A stretch of DNA of 64,000 nt from contig NW_024037062.1 of NCBI RefSeq assembly GCF_015706575.1, positions 3,778,811 through 3,842,810 of the forward strand, in the 5' to 3' direction. Source of the DNA: Patiria miniata. Lineage: Eukaryota > Echinodermata > Asteroidea > Valvatida > Asterinidae. The position numbers and the translations under genes were made by a program. The notes under the pieces are model-generated. The model saw only the letters and a list, made by a program, of their open reading frames with translations, was not told the origin of the DNA and did no database searches. Every line of letters starts with the position of its first letter. Position 1 is the first letter of the stretch. Shown here piece by piece: positions 19,786 through 31,633 of the stretch.

Positions 19786-20075
19786 TTAATATGAAATGTG
19801 ATACTGCATATTGTTTCGTTAAGATTGTAACAGTTTCAAAGTTAATTGAATAAAAATCGTGTTTTCGTAACTCACGCCATGCTCGCGCTGATACGAATTG
19901 ACTCTGTTTTTACCCCAGACACCGCATACAAAAACAAACGCTAATGTAACGCACATGCAGGCACCAGACTATTCCTCATTTGCATACGTGTTCAAAATCT
20001 TGCACATGCAAATGATCCAATACCAGGGTGAGAGAGCAGCAGGTAGTGATGGGCGCGTACTGCTCGATACCCTGG
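19785..20075 (-). repeat. Unfilled copy of the repeat that hosts the Gag-Pro-ZnF element
   Basis: The reverse complement reads through CCCATCACTACCTGCTGCTC, CATTTGCATGTGCAAG, TGTCTGGGGTAAAAACAGAG, ATGCAGTATCAC and then directly ATTTCATATTAATATT. It lacks any LTR sequence. It matches 6655-6900 joined to 12404 onward. Confidence 0.75.
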
Positions 20076-20680
20076 GTACGAGGTTGCATCACCCTTAACC
20101 AGCGCCCTGTTTGCAGGGCGGGGGGGTACGAGCGAAAAAAATGTGTCCACATGGTCCGCAATGAAAAAGAATCACATCCGTATGGTGTGTATGCATTTCT
20201 CTTTCTATGACAAACTTTTCGGATAGTATTTGCGCGCATTGGCCAACCGCGGTCTACAGCTGCAGCCAGATGCTTTATACATAGGTCATGATAAATGACC
20301 CAGAATGCCATCCAAACTTCCTTCACAAGATTCTGTGAAGCTTATCTGCCCTTCCCAGCGCCCGTTTGCAGGGCGGGGGTACGAGCGAACGCCGCTCATG
20401 CTATGCGCCCCAACGCCCCTGCCACTTAGTGCCAGTAATCAAAGGAGGAAGGGTAATTTATCAGTGAGCAGAATTAAAGCTGAAAGTAGACCCAGGAACC
20501 CCAGGGGATGCTATATTATAGAAGTCCCTTTTTTCGAATTTGACTTGGGTCGGTAGTACGCCCAAAGTCAAAATACGAAAGAAGCCGGGGAGTTCTGGGC
20601 CCCAGTTACTGGGTCTAGCAGAAAGGTAAATTCCGGTAAAGGCAGAAAAGCAGAATCTTCTTCCGGACAACAGGGGCCGT
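20076..20680. other. Non-coding stretch with a short direct repeat
   Basis: The motif CAGCGCCC(T)GTTTGCAGGGCGGGG followed by TACGAGCGAA occurs near 20100 and again near 20357. No gene is supported. Confidence 0.5.
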
Positions 20681-21027
20681 ATCATAAGTCCGACGCCTCA
20701 TAGGCCCTACCGACGCCCATCATAAGTCCGAAATTTCGGACTTATGAGGCGTCGGACCTATGAGGCATAAATCTATTTATTCCGCCTCATAGGTCCGACG
20801 CCTCATAGGTCCGACGCCTCCATAGGTCCGACGCCTCATAGGTCCGACGCCTCATAAGTCCGACATATTAAACGCCTCGTTCTTCCGTTGTCGGACTTAT
20901 GAGGCGTCGGACTTATGAGGCGTCGGACCTTTGAGGCGTCGGACTTATGGCCTTTATTTGGTTAGGGATTGCGATTTTGTCGGACTTAGGCGTCGGACCT
21001 ATGAGGCGTCGGACCTATGAGCGGACC
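20681..21027. repeat. 16-bp satellite arranged in both orientations
   Basis: Unit CATAGGTCCGACGCCT (with A/G at the sixth base), repeated head to tail at about 20793-20870. Its reverse complement AGGCGTCGGACTTATG is repeated at about 20740-20765, 20890-20945 and 20985-21015. The array switches orientation several times, so it can fold into nested hairpins. It lies within 160 bp of the assembly gap, which may reflect unresolved repeat length. Confidence 0.8.
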
Positions 21028-21181
21028 CCGAAAATCAGATGGCCATATACATGTATGTACACCATCATTGACTTAGAATGCCGTAGGCGAGAGTGGCAAC
21101 AGAAGTATTTATTAAGGAAATGGCATGGGGCGAGTAGGAAGAGTACATGTAGGAGGCCTTCACAATGGTGTAACTGCATGG

Positions 21182-21681
21182 NNNNNNNNNNNNNNNNNNN
21201 NNNNNNNNNNNNNNNNNNNNNNNNNNNNNNNNNNNNNNNNNNNNNNNNNNNNNNNNNNNNNNNNNNNNNNNNNNNNNNNNNNNNNNNNNNNNNNNNNNNN
21301 NNNNNNNNNNNNNNNNNNNNNNNNNNNNNNNNNNNNNNNNNNNNNNNNNNNNNNNNNNNNNNNNNNNNNNNNNNNNNNNNNNNNNNNNNNNNNNNNNNNN
21401 NNNNNNNNNNNNNNNNNNNNNNNNNNNNNNNNNNNNNNNNNNNNNNNNNNNNNNNNNNNNNNNNNNNNNNNNNNNNNNNNNNNNNNNNNNNNNNNNNNNN
21501 NNNNNNNNNNNNNNNNNNNNNNNNNNNNNNNNNNNNNNNNNNNNNNNNNNNNNNNNNNNNNNNNNNNNNNNNNNNNNNNNNNNNNNNNNNNNNNNNNNNN
21601 NNNNNNNNNNNNNNNNNNNNNNNNNNNNNNNNNNNNNNNNNNNNNNNNNNNNNNNNNNNNNNNNNNNNNNNNNNNNNNNNN
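21182..21681. other. Assembly gap of 500 N
   Basis: Exactly 500 unknown bases. Frames that run through it are meaningless. The true length is unknown. Confidence 0.99.
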
Positions 21682-21725
21682 CCGTAGTCGCTCGCTGTGC
21701 TTGCCGCGCACTCGCCCTTGCTTAG

Positions 21726-23142
21726 GGTGCGTCGTTTAGCTCACCCGGGTCGACACGGGTTAAAGGCAGACGGGTCAGCCACACAGCCGGGCTGGCTATC
21801 GCTAATCGAACAACCGCTGGTCATTACGATCCTCACGTGACGTCCTTAGCCGTGGCCGTAGCCACTGAGAAAGCGCCCGTTTCGGATTGGGTCTTATTTT
21901 GAGATTTACTGCTTTTGCAAAACTCAAAAACGTTGGGCTGAAATTATAGCCTCAAAAGTCAAAATGATTATCGTCAGACCCCTAAAAGCTGCGCGCTCCT
22001 ATTTCTGCGCACTCGCCTTTAAGTTATTTTTGCAAGGTATGCATCCTAACAAAATATATATACTTTTCACTGGTATCGTTGATGCACGAACTTTAACCAG
22101 CAGCCGAAAAAATGTGGAAATTGATGGCTTTCTCTGGAATTCAGGCAAAATATGAAAACAATCTGCTTTTGACAGCTAACTACAAATGCAGGCATGCAGA
22201 TGCTTCCGGGCCTGCAGAACTTGAAGTCGAAAATATGACCGTACGGTGACTTTTATTGGTCTACCACTGTCGTCAGTATTATAGTTAAGATGTCATAGAT
22301 AAGACTTTGCACAGGTTTTACAGGGGTGTATAAAACTTACAGTGCAACCAAAAAGACACTTCTTATATTATTTTGGATTTTTTGGTCAAAACTTTTAAAA
22401 TCTGACATCTTGAAAATTGTCTCTGTTGATTGGGATGATCAGAATAACAATATTATTGGGATCTACATTATTTTAATAGATGAATATTAAAAAAATTATT
22501 TATGTAAATATGTAAATAAAGACCTTTGTAATTATTCAACCATTAGGATATTGACATTTAATCTTGAAATTATGAACGTGTATTGGCATTGGAAAAAAAG
22601 AAAGGAAAAAGAAAGAAAATATGTTTGAAAAGCTCTAAGTTGTTTAAAAAAATGTTTATATCGAGTTACATGGTCCAGACAGCACAGATTTTGGATGAAG
22701 CATCCAAAACTGCATGCTTTGGAATTCCCTGGTTGTCGCCACAAATGAGATTTCGCTTTGTTAATCGGTATGGTGGATGATTGTAAGCCAACAATGTAAG
22801 TTTCGTTGAGGCGGAAAAGAGTGGTTGCTTTGCTACCTTTATACCTGGTTGCAAAGCCTAGTGCGCAGAAATAGGAGGATCGTCCAGAATACCTTTAGAC
22901 TTGAAGTCAACTTTTAAGTCCACTTGAGATTTCTGCTGTCCGGCCGCCATTGTCCGTTTCTAGGGAATGAACACATGCGTGACGTACTGCCACCAGTGAG
23001 ACTCTGCTCCACGGGCAGGGTCTGTGGCTGACCCGGGTCTGTGGCTGGTACGTCAGACGGCGCTATAGGATCTTTGGTCAGAGCTAATCGAACGGCAGGG
23101 GTGCTGACCCGGTGTCAAACCGGGTGAGCTAAACGAACGCAC
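21726..23142. mobile_element. Probable DNA element with TAGCTCACCCGG inverted ends
   Basis: The left end has GTGCGTCGTTTAGCTCACCC followed by GGGTCGACACGGG. The right end, read on the other strand, has GTGCGTTCGTTTAGCTCACC followed by CGGTTTGACACCGGG. Inside both ends is a similar GCTAATCGAAC motif (21799 and 23085). The interior is AT-rich with short frames only. No transposase was seen, so non-autonomous. No target duplication was identified, and the left edge is near the gap. Confidence 0.55.
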
Positions 23143-23394
23143 GTGTACGTAAACTGCATGCAGCTGCATGCCACGTTTAAAAAAAAAAAAATAGGCGCTC
23201 GCTTCAAGTTTTATCAAGCAGACTCGTTCCCAGTCCCTCAAGTTCTGGAGTAGAGAAGCAGCAATCATAAACAGATGATGGCCACTTTTCGGCTGCCTAA
23301 AAAACAATCGACTTTTTTCAGCTACGTGAAAGCATAGAATGGAAACTTCGAAAACGTTCGATCTGATTTTCTGCTCAACAGTAGCAGATGGGGG

Positions 23395-23512
23395 AGCCTT
23401 TAGTCAAGGCCACGCGGCTACCCGGGCACGTGCCGCACCCTTAATGCCGGTGTCATATATGAAATCAGGCTCGTATGAAAATCGGACTCTTTTTCCCTTT
23501 TATTGGTAAACC
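23395..23512. repeat. Left part of the repeat hosting the BEL element
   Basis: TATGAAAATCGGACTC and TTTTATTGGTAAACC match the unfilled copy near 18860-18900. The repeat resumes at 30736 after the element. Confidence 0.6.
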
Positions 23513-24147
23513 TGTTGGGTCAGAATGTTTCGTTTGTGTAATATGCTAATTAGGTTAACTTGTTGTGTATCTGTATTCTTCGTCAAGAGAGGGCGCTATT
23601 GCACACCACCCTAAACAAGTCAGTTGGGTTAAAACGTTTAGATAACGTCAAACTTTTCATGTCAACGTCACTTTTCGTCACGCAATTTGTTGTTTTGGAC
23701 AGCCCAAAGTCGTAAGTTTAATAATTTCTAAATCCTTTTATATGATTGTAAGACATATATAGAACATGGCCATCTAGATATTTGTGGGATAAAAGTAATA
23801 TTTCTGGGTTAATTTATTGGGGAAACTTTGTGTAAAAGTGTCATGTAAAAATGTGTGCATATAGACTTTAATATACAACATTACATGGGATTCGCACATG
23901 TCTACAGCTAATTTACCACTAACTGGACATTTGTAATATTGTTTTTGTGTATCAATCCTGATTTGTATTTGTTATTCTTTGTTTTGTTTATGTAGATTAA
24001 ACCGTGTTACGTGTTACGTGCTTCATGCTTCATGTTTCGTGTCTACGTGATTAAAGATGCGAGTATACTGTTGCTGATACATGATTGTGTACTAGTCATT
24101 CGTCATTAAGTCAAGTTCACTGGAACTTTTAAGTGCCATCCTTTACA
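23513..24147 (+). repeat. 5' LTR of the BEL/Pao element
   Basis: 635 bp, from TGTTGGGTC to CTTTACA. It is matched by the 3' LTR with about 99% identity by eye. Confidence 0.92.
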
Positions 24148-24175
24148 TGAGTTTAATGACTGGGCTTTATAAGAT

Positions 24176-25730
24176 TTGGACATTGTCATGAGTACTACTG
24201 AGACAGGAACGTCACGTCACGGTGAAAGCCGTTCAGCATCGGAGCATGGGGCCACATCAGACACCGGTGGACATGATGACCTCATTCGTCCACAAGATTC
24301 TGTGAGTCAATGCAGGTCAAAGGTCAGCAGGACATCAACATCAGTGACCGGTGCCAGAGTGAAAGCAGCTGCCAGAAAGGTTGCTTTAGAAGCAGAAGCG
24401 GCCATGTTGCATCAGCTGCAAGCCCTTGAAGACGAAGAGTTAAAGCTTCATCAAAGAAAGAGACACTTGGCCCTGCAAACAAAGTTGGCTATGGCAGAAG
24501 CGGAGGAGGCTGTGTATGCACTTAACGACAGCAATGAACATTGCGATACCTTCTCAGTACACGCATCAAACAACAGTGAAGTGCAGATTGCGACACCCCC
24601 ACAGAGTACACCTGAAGTAGTGGATACATCTCCAGCATGTCAAACCACGAAGTTGGAGTTCGACGGAATGAAGGAACCAGATACGAAGCCAGAGGCTGAG
24701 ACGACAGTGGATCCAAACAAGACATCAGAACCGGACAAGACAGTGGATCCAGTCAAGACAGCAGAACCTGACAGCGCGCACAAGAACAGTGAAACAACGG
24801 TTCTTGAGCTGGTGCAGCAGGGTCAAAAGCAGCAACAACGGCTGCTTGAGGTGATACAGCTGCCGAAAGCAGAACTTTTGACATACGATGGAGATCCCTT
24901 GCAGTATTGGGCATTCATAAGATCCTTTGAGAACAGTGTGGACAACTCCAATTTGGAGGACAGTGCTAAGTTGATTCGGTTGTTACAGTACTGTACTGGT
25001 AAGGCAAAGAAAGTGATACAGTGTTGTTCTGTGATGCAGCCACTTGAAGGGTATAAGAGGGCTAAGGCCTTGCTTAAGGAAAGGTTTGGTAACAATTACA
25101 CGATTGCTGAAGCTTGGGTGAACAAGCTAACTGAGGGTAGTAGTATTAGCCCACATGACAAGAAAGCACTAAGAGAGTATGCAGATGATCTGAAAACCTG
25201 TAGGGAGACCCTTAATGCCATGGGTTACATTCAGGAAGTAAATACTCAGACAGTGTTGGTTACTTTGATTGAGAAACTGCCAAGTTACCTCCGTAACCGA
25301 TGGATCAAGCAGGTTAGGGTAAATAGAAAGAAAAACGACAGGTCCCCAAATAGGGGATTTAGTAGATTTGTAGAAGACGCAGCCTGAAGAAGCTAACGAG
25401 TATATGTGCATGGTGTAAGCCAAAGGACAGATATGTTGTAACAAACAAGAATGTTCCGAAGTCCTCTGTAAGTCGTTATAGCAAAGGTAGTTACACCATG
25501 ATGACAAATGCCAAACCTGGTAACATGACATGTGTATTGTGTAACGGTAGTCACACCTTGTTTGGGTGTACAGAGTTTAAGAGTAAGAAACAGAAGACAG
25601 ATTTGAATTTGCTAGGGCAACAAAACTGTGCTATAACTGTTTGAGACCTGGGCATATGTCAAATTCATGTACCTTAAACCGAGTTTGCTCTGTTGCAGGG
25701 TGTGGAAAAAAGCATACTAAATTCTTGCAC
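24176..25730 (+). pseudogene. Gag region of the BEL/Pao fossil
   Basis: An N-terminal charged, coiled-coil-like part is followed by a threonine/proline-rich linker. Then comes the capsid-like DUF1759 region, recognisable by LPKAELLTYDGDPLQYWAF and the helices after it. Cys/His knuckle motifs (CVLCNGSHTLFGC and similar) lie at the end. Part of a broken element. Confidence 0.8.
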
Positions 25731-25859
25731 CGGATTAAAACCATCCCCGTAGGTCAGTTTACCCCAAGAACTGAGGTCACGACGGCACCAGCAGAACCAG
25801 CGGCATCAGTGCAAAGTGGTTTCACCGACACAGAGGTTGACACGAGCTGTAATGTCACA

Positions 25860-26130
25860 GGGGTCGGCGTGATGGGAGTTGCGTTGCCCATTGTTCCAGT
25901 CAAGGTCAAGGCCAAGGGTAGTGGTGTTTGCATCGACACATATGCGCTCTTGGACAGTGGGTCCACGAGCACCTTCTGCACAGAAGAGTTGGCGAAGCGA
26001 CTGAAACTCTGCGGTCAACAGCAGCAATTGTCTCTCACAACGTTGGCAGGGGCAAACGTGCAAACAGCGACAACTGTCATCAGTTTGACAGTTAGCGGTA
26101 TCGACTGCAAACAACCAGTTGAACTTCCGT
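25860..26130 (+). pseudogene. Aspartic protease region of the BEL/Pao fossil
   Basis: ALLDSGSTSTFCTEEL is the catalytic Asp-Ser-Gly motif of the BEL/Pao retropepsin (DUF1758 type). It follows the knuckle region, as expected. Confidence 0.8.
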
Positions 26131-26479
26131 TGGTGTATACAAGACGTGAGCTCCCTATCCATGATGCCAACCTGGCCAAGCAAGAGGACATTGAAAAATG
26201 GCCTCACTTGCAAGGTCTCAAGCTGCCACAGGTTGACAAAGGTCGAGTACAGCTTTTTGATTGGGCAAGATGTTCCAGAAGCACTGATGCCATTAGAAGT
26301 CAAGAAGGGTGAGAGGAATGCCCCATATGCGACAAGAACAGAGCTCGGATGGTCGCTGAATGGACCACTGGGAATGGCGAACAAGCACACAGCCACATCC
26401 AACTTCATTGCCGCCGACGACAGTTTAGAGAGACAACTTAAGATGTTCTGGAAGTTGGACACGACTGATTCCATTCATG

Positions 26480-27330
26480 ATGACACCAAGGGGATGTCGG
26501 TGAAGGACAAGCAGGCTATTGCGATATGGGAAGAAAGTGTTCGTCTCACAGATGGGCACTACGAGTTGGCTATCCCATTTAAGAATTATCCTCCGCACTT
26601 GGTTGATAATCGCACTGTTGCGGAACGACGTCTTTTTTCGTTGGGCAAGCGGCTACAGAGAGACACACTACTGCACGCTAAGTACACTGAAGGCATGCAG
26701 GATCTCATCAACAACGGTTATGGAGAAAGTGTTCCAGAAGAGGAAGTTCATCCCTCAAACAGCACCGTGTGGTATCTCCCACATCACCTGGTGTACCATC
26801 CGAAGAAGCCTGACAAGGTTCGCATAGTATTCGACTGTGCGTCTAAGCATGTTGGAACATCACTCAACGACGAGGTGCTAAGTGGACCAGATTTGACCAA
26901 CAAGCTGTTGGGGGTACTCTTGAGGTTTCGGCAAGAGACAGTGGCACTTATGGCTGATGTCCAAGCCATGTTCCATCAGGTCAAAGTCACTCATGAAGAG
27001 CGAGATGTCTTGAGATATCTGTGGTGGTCTGATGGTGACAGCTCTCGACAGCCGAGTGTGTATAGGATGACTGTACACCCCTTCGGTGGTACATGGAGTC
27101 CAAGCTGTTGCACCTTCGCTCTGCAACGTACCGCTGAAGATAATCGAGCAGACTTCCAACCTGACACAGTTGACACAGTCATGCGTAATTTTTATGTAGA
27201 TGACTGTTTGAAATCTGTCGCCAGTGAAGAGAAAGGAATTCAGCTGGCACAGGAACTCCGTAGTCTTCTTGCTAGAGGAGGTTTTAGGTTGACAAAGTGG
27301 GTAAGCAGCAACCCACAAGTTCTTGCATCC
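26480..27330 (+). pseudogene. Reverse transcriptase region of the BEL/Pao fossil
   Basis: Signature blocks: WYLPHHLVYHPKKPDKVRIV, FDCASKHVGTSLND, LMADVQAMFHQVKV, PFGGTWSPSC, and the catalytic box FYVDDCL. This places the element in BEL/Pao rather than Ty3/Gypsy or Copia. Confidence 0.88.
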
Positions 27331-28260
27331 ATCCCCATCGAAGAGAGAGTGAAGGATGTCAAGGAGCTCGATCTGAACTACGAGGCATTACCGACCGAGA
27401 GCGCTCTCGGAATGCAGTGGGATGTTGAACTGGACTGTTTTGGCTATAAAATCAGTCCCAGCGACAAGCCATTGACAAGAAGAGGAATACTTAGTGTCTG
27501 CAGTTCTATCTATGATCCACATGGGTTTGTGAGTCCGTTCACTCTGAGGGCCAAGGTTTCATACAGGATCTATGCCGAAGAAAGCTGGGCTGGGATGAGT
27601 CACTTCCATCAGAGCACCTCAACAGTTGGCAACAGTAGAAACAAGAACTACCCGAGATAGAACAGTTTAGGGTGAATAGGAGTATCAAGCCCTATGGTTT
27701 TGGAGAGGTAGTCAAATACCAACTGCACCATTTCTCGGATGCATCAGAAGTAGCTTACGGAGCGACAACTTATTTGCATATGACAAACTCGGAAGGCGAC
27801 AAGCGGTCTTGCCTTCTTTTGGCCAAGTCTCATCTAGCCCCCCTGAAAAAGATGACTATACCAAGGTTGGAATTGATGGGTGCCACACTCTCCATCAAAC
27901 TTGATGCGATGGTTCGTAGAGAGTTAGATGTGTCATTAGAGGATTCAGTATTTTGGACAGACAGCACCATAGTACTGCAGTATGTGAAGAATGAGGAGCG
28001 ACGGTTTCTCACATTCGTGGCAAATAGAGTTGCAGTTATCCATAGCGGGTCATCACCCAGTCAATGGCATCATGTTGTGTCTAGGCTTAATCCAGCCGAT
28101 GATGTTTCAAGAGGACAAACAGCTGAGGAGCTGCTTACTAACAAGCGATGGCTCTATGGACCCGACTTCCTTTGCCTGGAAGATAGTGAATGGCCAAAAT
28201 CGCCAAGCCTGAGAGATCTACCAGATGAAGATCCAGAGATAAAGCCAGACAAGGAGGTGG
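27330..28260 (+). pseudogene. RNase H / A17-like region of the BEL/Pao fossil
   Basis: Contains SIYDPHGFVSPFTLRAK, HHFSDASEVAYGA, IPRLELMGA and VFWTDSTIVLQY, the usual Pao peptidase A17 and RNase H-like blocks between RT and integrase. Confidence 0.78.
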
Positions 28261-28279
28261 TTACTGTATGTGCTGTAAA

Positions 28280-29240
28280 CAAGATGGAACAGGTCGATGT
28301 GGTAGACAGGTTGTTGAAGAGGCATTCCTCATGGCATAGATTGAAGAAGAATGTGGCGTGGTTGCTGCAGGTAAAAAACTACTTGCGAGCCAAGGCAAGG
28401 AAGCAACCGACAGTAGACATGCAGAAGCTACTGGCCGTAGATGAGATGACGAGAGCAGAGGATGCTATCATTTTGTATATCCAGAGAGAGTCCTTTTGTA
28501 AAGAGTTGAAGTTCCTCCAGAAGGACAAGGTAGACTCCAGAAGGTCAAAGGACTACATCAAGAAGACAAGTCCTTTATACAAGCTTGACCCAGTGTTGTC
28601 CGCTGATGGTATCATAAGGATTGGTGGTCGTCTGAAGAACGCTCCAGTAGACGAGGGAGTGAAACGTCCGGCCGTGTTGCCTAAAGATCACCATGTAGTC
28701 ACTCTGATTGTCAGACAATTCCATCAAGAATCGGGACACTCTGGAAGAGAGCACGTACTTTCCCTATTGCGTCAAAGATATTGGTTGATCAAGGCCAGGT
28801 CTACAGTCCGCAGTATTTTGCGTGATTGTTTTGGGTGTAGACGTCAATCAGCCACACCAGTCGAGCAAAAGATGGCAGATCTGCCATCTGACAGGGTCAC
28901 GCCAAACAAGCCACCATTCAGTTTTGTTGGAGTGGATTGTTTTGGTCCGTTCATGGTTAAACCAGGTCGAAGCTTGGTCAAACGCTATGGGTGTATCTTT
29001 ACCTGTCTAGTTGTTCGAGCCGTTCATATTGAAGTCCTACATACCATGGAAGCGGATTCTTTCATCAACACGTTACAACGGTTCATGTGTCGACGTGGAG
29101 AGCCGGAAGAGATCAGGTCCGATAACTGGTCCAACTTTGTGGGCGCCGAGAGAGAGCTTAGAGAAGCTACACAGTCCCTAGATCAGCAGAAGGTCAATGA
29201 GTTCCTCCTTCAGAAAGGGGTGAAGTGAAAATTTAATCCC
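28280..29240 (+). pseudogene. Integrase region of the BEL/Pao fossil
   Basis: Zinc-binding part with H-x-H and C-x2-C motifs around FHQESGHSGREHVL and DCFGCRR. The catalytic core runs from FVGVDCFGPF through VRAVHIEVLHTM and NFVGAERELREA. This part would insert the cDNA into host DNA. Confidence 0.82.
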
Positions 29241-29249
29241 CCTACGGCA

Positions 29250-29818
29250 TCGCATATGGGCGGAGTCTGGAAAAGGCAGATTAGGACCACGCGAAAGCTG
29301 ATGAATTCTCTCATGAAAGAGCAAACCATGTACGACGAGAGTTTGTCTACACTTATGTGTCTGGTTGAGTCTATCATTGGAAGGCCGATAACTACAGTGT
29401 CAGATGATGTGAATGACCTAGAGCCGCTAACTCCCAATCACTTACTTCTGCTTCGTGCAGGGCATGTCCTGCCACCTGGGGTATTCGACAAAAAAGATAT
29501 GTATGGAAAGAGGAGATGGAGGCAGGTACAATATTGGCCTATCTTTTTTGGAGAAGATGGATTCGGGAGTACCTTCCTATGCTGCAAGAAAGACAGAAAT
29601 GGTTTGAGCCAAAGAGGAATATCCAGGTTGGAGACTTGGTGCTTGTCGTTGATAGTGACTTGCCAAGAAGTAAATGGCTTCTAGGACGAGTTGTTGAAAC
29701 ACATCAGGGAGGGGACCAGCTAGTCAGATCAGCCAAGGTGAAGACAATGTCATCTACCTTGATGAGACCAGTCCAGAAACTTTGTCTTCTGGAAACAGTA
29801 GAAAGATCTGAAACATAA
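29250..29818 (+). pseudogene. C-terminal DUF5641-type region of the BEL/Pao fossil
   Basis: Blocks include [21 protein letters not shown] and [14 protein letters not shown], typical of the extreme C-terminus of Pao polyproteins after the integrase core. Confidence 0.75.
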
Positions 29819-30101
29819 ATTGGTTGTTGGCCTCTACAAGTGTTTTTTTGTTTTATATTGTGTTTTCCAGTACATGTAGTTCCAAAGGTTAGAGTGTGTA
29901 GTACAAATAGCTGATGATTCATATGATTAGATCCAGAAGCTTTTCTTTTGTGTGTGTATAACTTGTGTTATGATGTATAATTGAAAACCCTAAACCACCA
30001 GTGGAAGTCAACTTAAAGGGGCACTCACATTCTCCCTTATTTTTTGTATGATTTAGGTAAATGCCATTTTGGGGTTGGTTGTGACATTTAAGGGGTCGGG
30101 A

Positions 30102-30735
30102 TGTTGGGTCAGAATGTTTCGTTTGTGTAATATGCTAATTAGGTTAACTTTTTGTGTATCTGTATTCTTCGTCAAGAGAGGGCGCTATTGCACACCACCC
30201 TGAAACAAGTCAGTTGGGTTAAAACGTTTAGATAACGTCAAACTTTTCATGTCAACGTCACTTTTCGTCACGCAATTTGTTGTTTTGGACAGCCCAAAGT
30301 CGTTAGTTTAATAATTTCTAAATCCTTATATGATTGTAAGACATATATAGAACATGGCCATCTAGATATTTGTGGGATAAAAGTAATATTTCTGGGTTAA
30401 TTTATTGGGGAAACTTTGTGTAAAAGTGTCATGTAAAAATAAGTGCATATAGACTTTAATATACAACATTACATGGGATTCGCACATGTCTACAGCTAAT
30501 TTACCACTAACTGGACATTTGTAATATTGTTTTTGTGTATCAATCCTGATTTGTATTTGTTATTCTTTGTTTTGTTTATGTAGATTAAACCGTGTTACGT
30601 GTTACGTGCTTCATGCTTCATGTTTCGTGTCTACGTGATTAAAGATGCGAGTATACTGTTGCTGATACATGATTGTGTACTAGTCATTCGTCATTAAGTC
30701 AAGTTCACTGGAACTTTTAAGTGCCATCTTTTACA
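30102..30735 (+). repeat. 3' LTR of the BEL/Pao element
   Basis: 634 bp, same ends as the 5' LTR. It is followed by AACCC and the right part of the host repeat (CACGTGACCGG, ACCAATGAGTC). Confidence 0.92.
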
Positions 30736-31209
30736 AAACCCTCTCACGTGACCGGTCCCTCTCCTAATTATCTATGCATAAGCATGCGCAATATCACCAA
30801 TGAGTCCGTATTTCATAAAACTAAATTGGTTCTTTACAGAAACGACACTTCCCCGAATAACTTATTTTTGTTTGCATTTTCTTTTCATTGTTAATAACAT
30901 TCCCATTTCAGATCTTCCACACCACACAAAAAAAGCTTATCAAAGGGTCCATGAGATTAGTTTTTTCTTAGGAACACATTTTTGTCACTTTCCACTCCTC
31001 TTAAATATGTGAAAACTATTTGACATCCCTTTTTGTTTCGCCTGAACTTTGAAAGAGACTATGCAATCACTTTGTCTTTCCGTATAAATGTAGTATGTAT
31101 GTTTGTATGTATGTAGTATGAATTTGTGTGTATATCTGTGGTATTTTGGTTAAAGTTTCGTAACATTGGCCTTATTTCCACAGTTGAAGTCCAACTGAAA
31201 CCATACTGG

Positions 31210-31465
31210 AATCATAGATGCAACATGGAAACCTGCATATGATAATGATGTCAAAGGTCACATACCAAGGTCAAAGGTCAACTGAGGTCAAGTTGTAAAA
31301 TAGGCTGAATATGTAAAATGGGTCTCATTGATGACAAATTGAAGACCAAGAGGAACCAAACTTGGGTAGTTTATGCAACATGCCAACCTTCATATGATAA
31401 TGATGTCAAAGGTCACATACCAAGGTCAAATGTCATCTGAGGTCAAGTTGTAAAATAGGCTGGAA
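31210..31465. repeat. Tandem 155-bp modules rich in AGGTCA
   Basis: CATATGATAATGATGTCAAAG and the following ACATACCAAGGTCAAA.GTCA occur at 31236 and again at 31391. The first module has AGGTCA-A-AGGTCA (31268-31280) and a third AGGTCA at 31285-31290. These hexamers look like nuclear-receptor half sites, but GACCTTTGACC-type minisatellites are also common in invertebrates, so function is not implied. Confidence 0.6.
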
Positions 31466-31532
31466 CCAAACTCATTGCAACCTTCATACTGATAAGTCAC
31501 TTTATAAAGATAATCGTAAAAGCAGGCGAGAC

Positions 31533-31552
31533 GCATGGTTCGAGAACCATGC
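31533..31552. repeat. 20-bp palindrome
   Basis: GCATGGTTCGAGAACCATGC: 8-bp arms around CGAG. It is isolated, and I see no tRNA or known RNA around it. Confidence 0.7.
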
Positions 31553-31633
31553 ATCTTGTTGGTTAATTTAATTCAGAGGTGCACTTCTTTAAACATTTAA
31601 GAATGTGCCATGCTTTTCCGGACATTTGGGGGT

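Larger units (their letters stand above)
23513..30735 (+). mobile_element. BEL/Pao LTR retrotransposon, broken
   Basis: LTRs at 23513-24147 and 30102-30735 start TGTTGGGTCAG and end TTTACA. They differ by roughly six substitutions and two small length changes (about 1%). A short target duplication, AACC (possibly one base longer), flanks the element. A purine-rich stretch AAGGGGTCGGGA precedes the 3' LTR. Interior order: Gag (DUF1759-type), zinc knuckles, aspartic protease, BEL-type reverse transcriptase, RNase H/A17 region, zinc-binding integrase, C-terminal DUF5641-type domain. This order and the YVDD box are typical of BEL/Pao. The coding region is interrupted by about five breaks, so it is a fossil, though fairly recent. 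Confidence 0.92.

Noticed and set aside
20947-21739. Long frames running through the N gap
   Set aside because: They exist only because unknown bases contain no stops.
31533-31552. tRNA or structured RNA at the GGTTCGAGAACC palindrome
   Set aside because: GGTTCGA resembles a T-loop, but no acceptor, D or anticodon arms can be formed around it.
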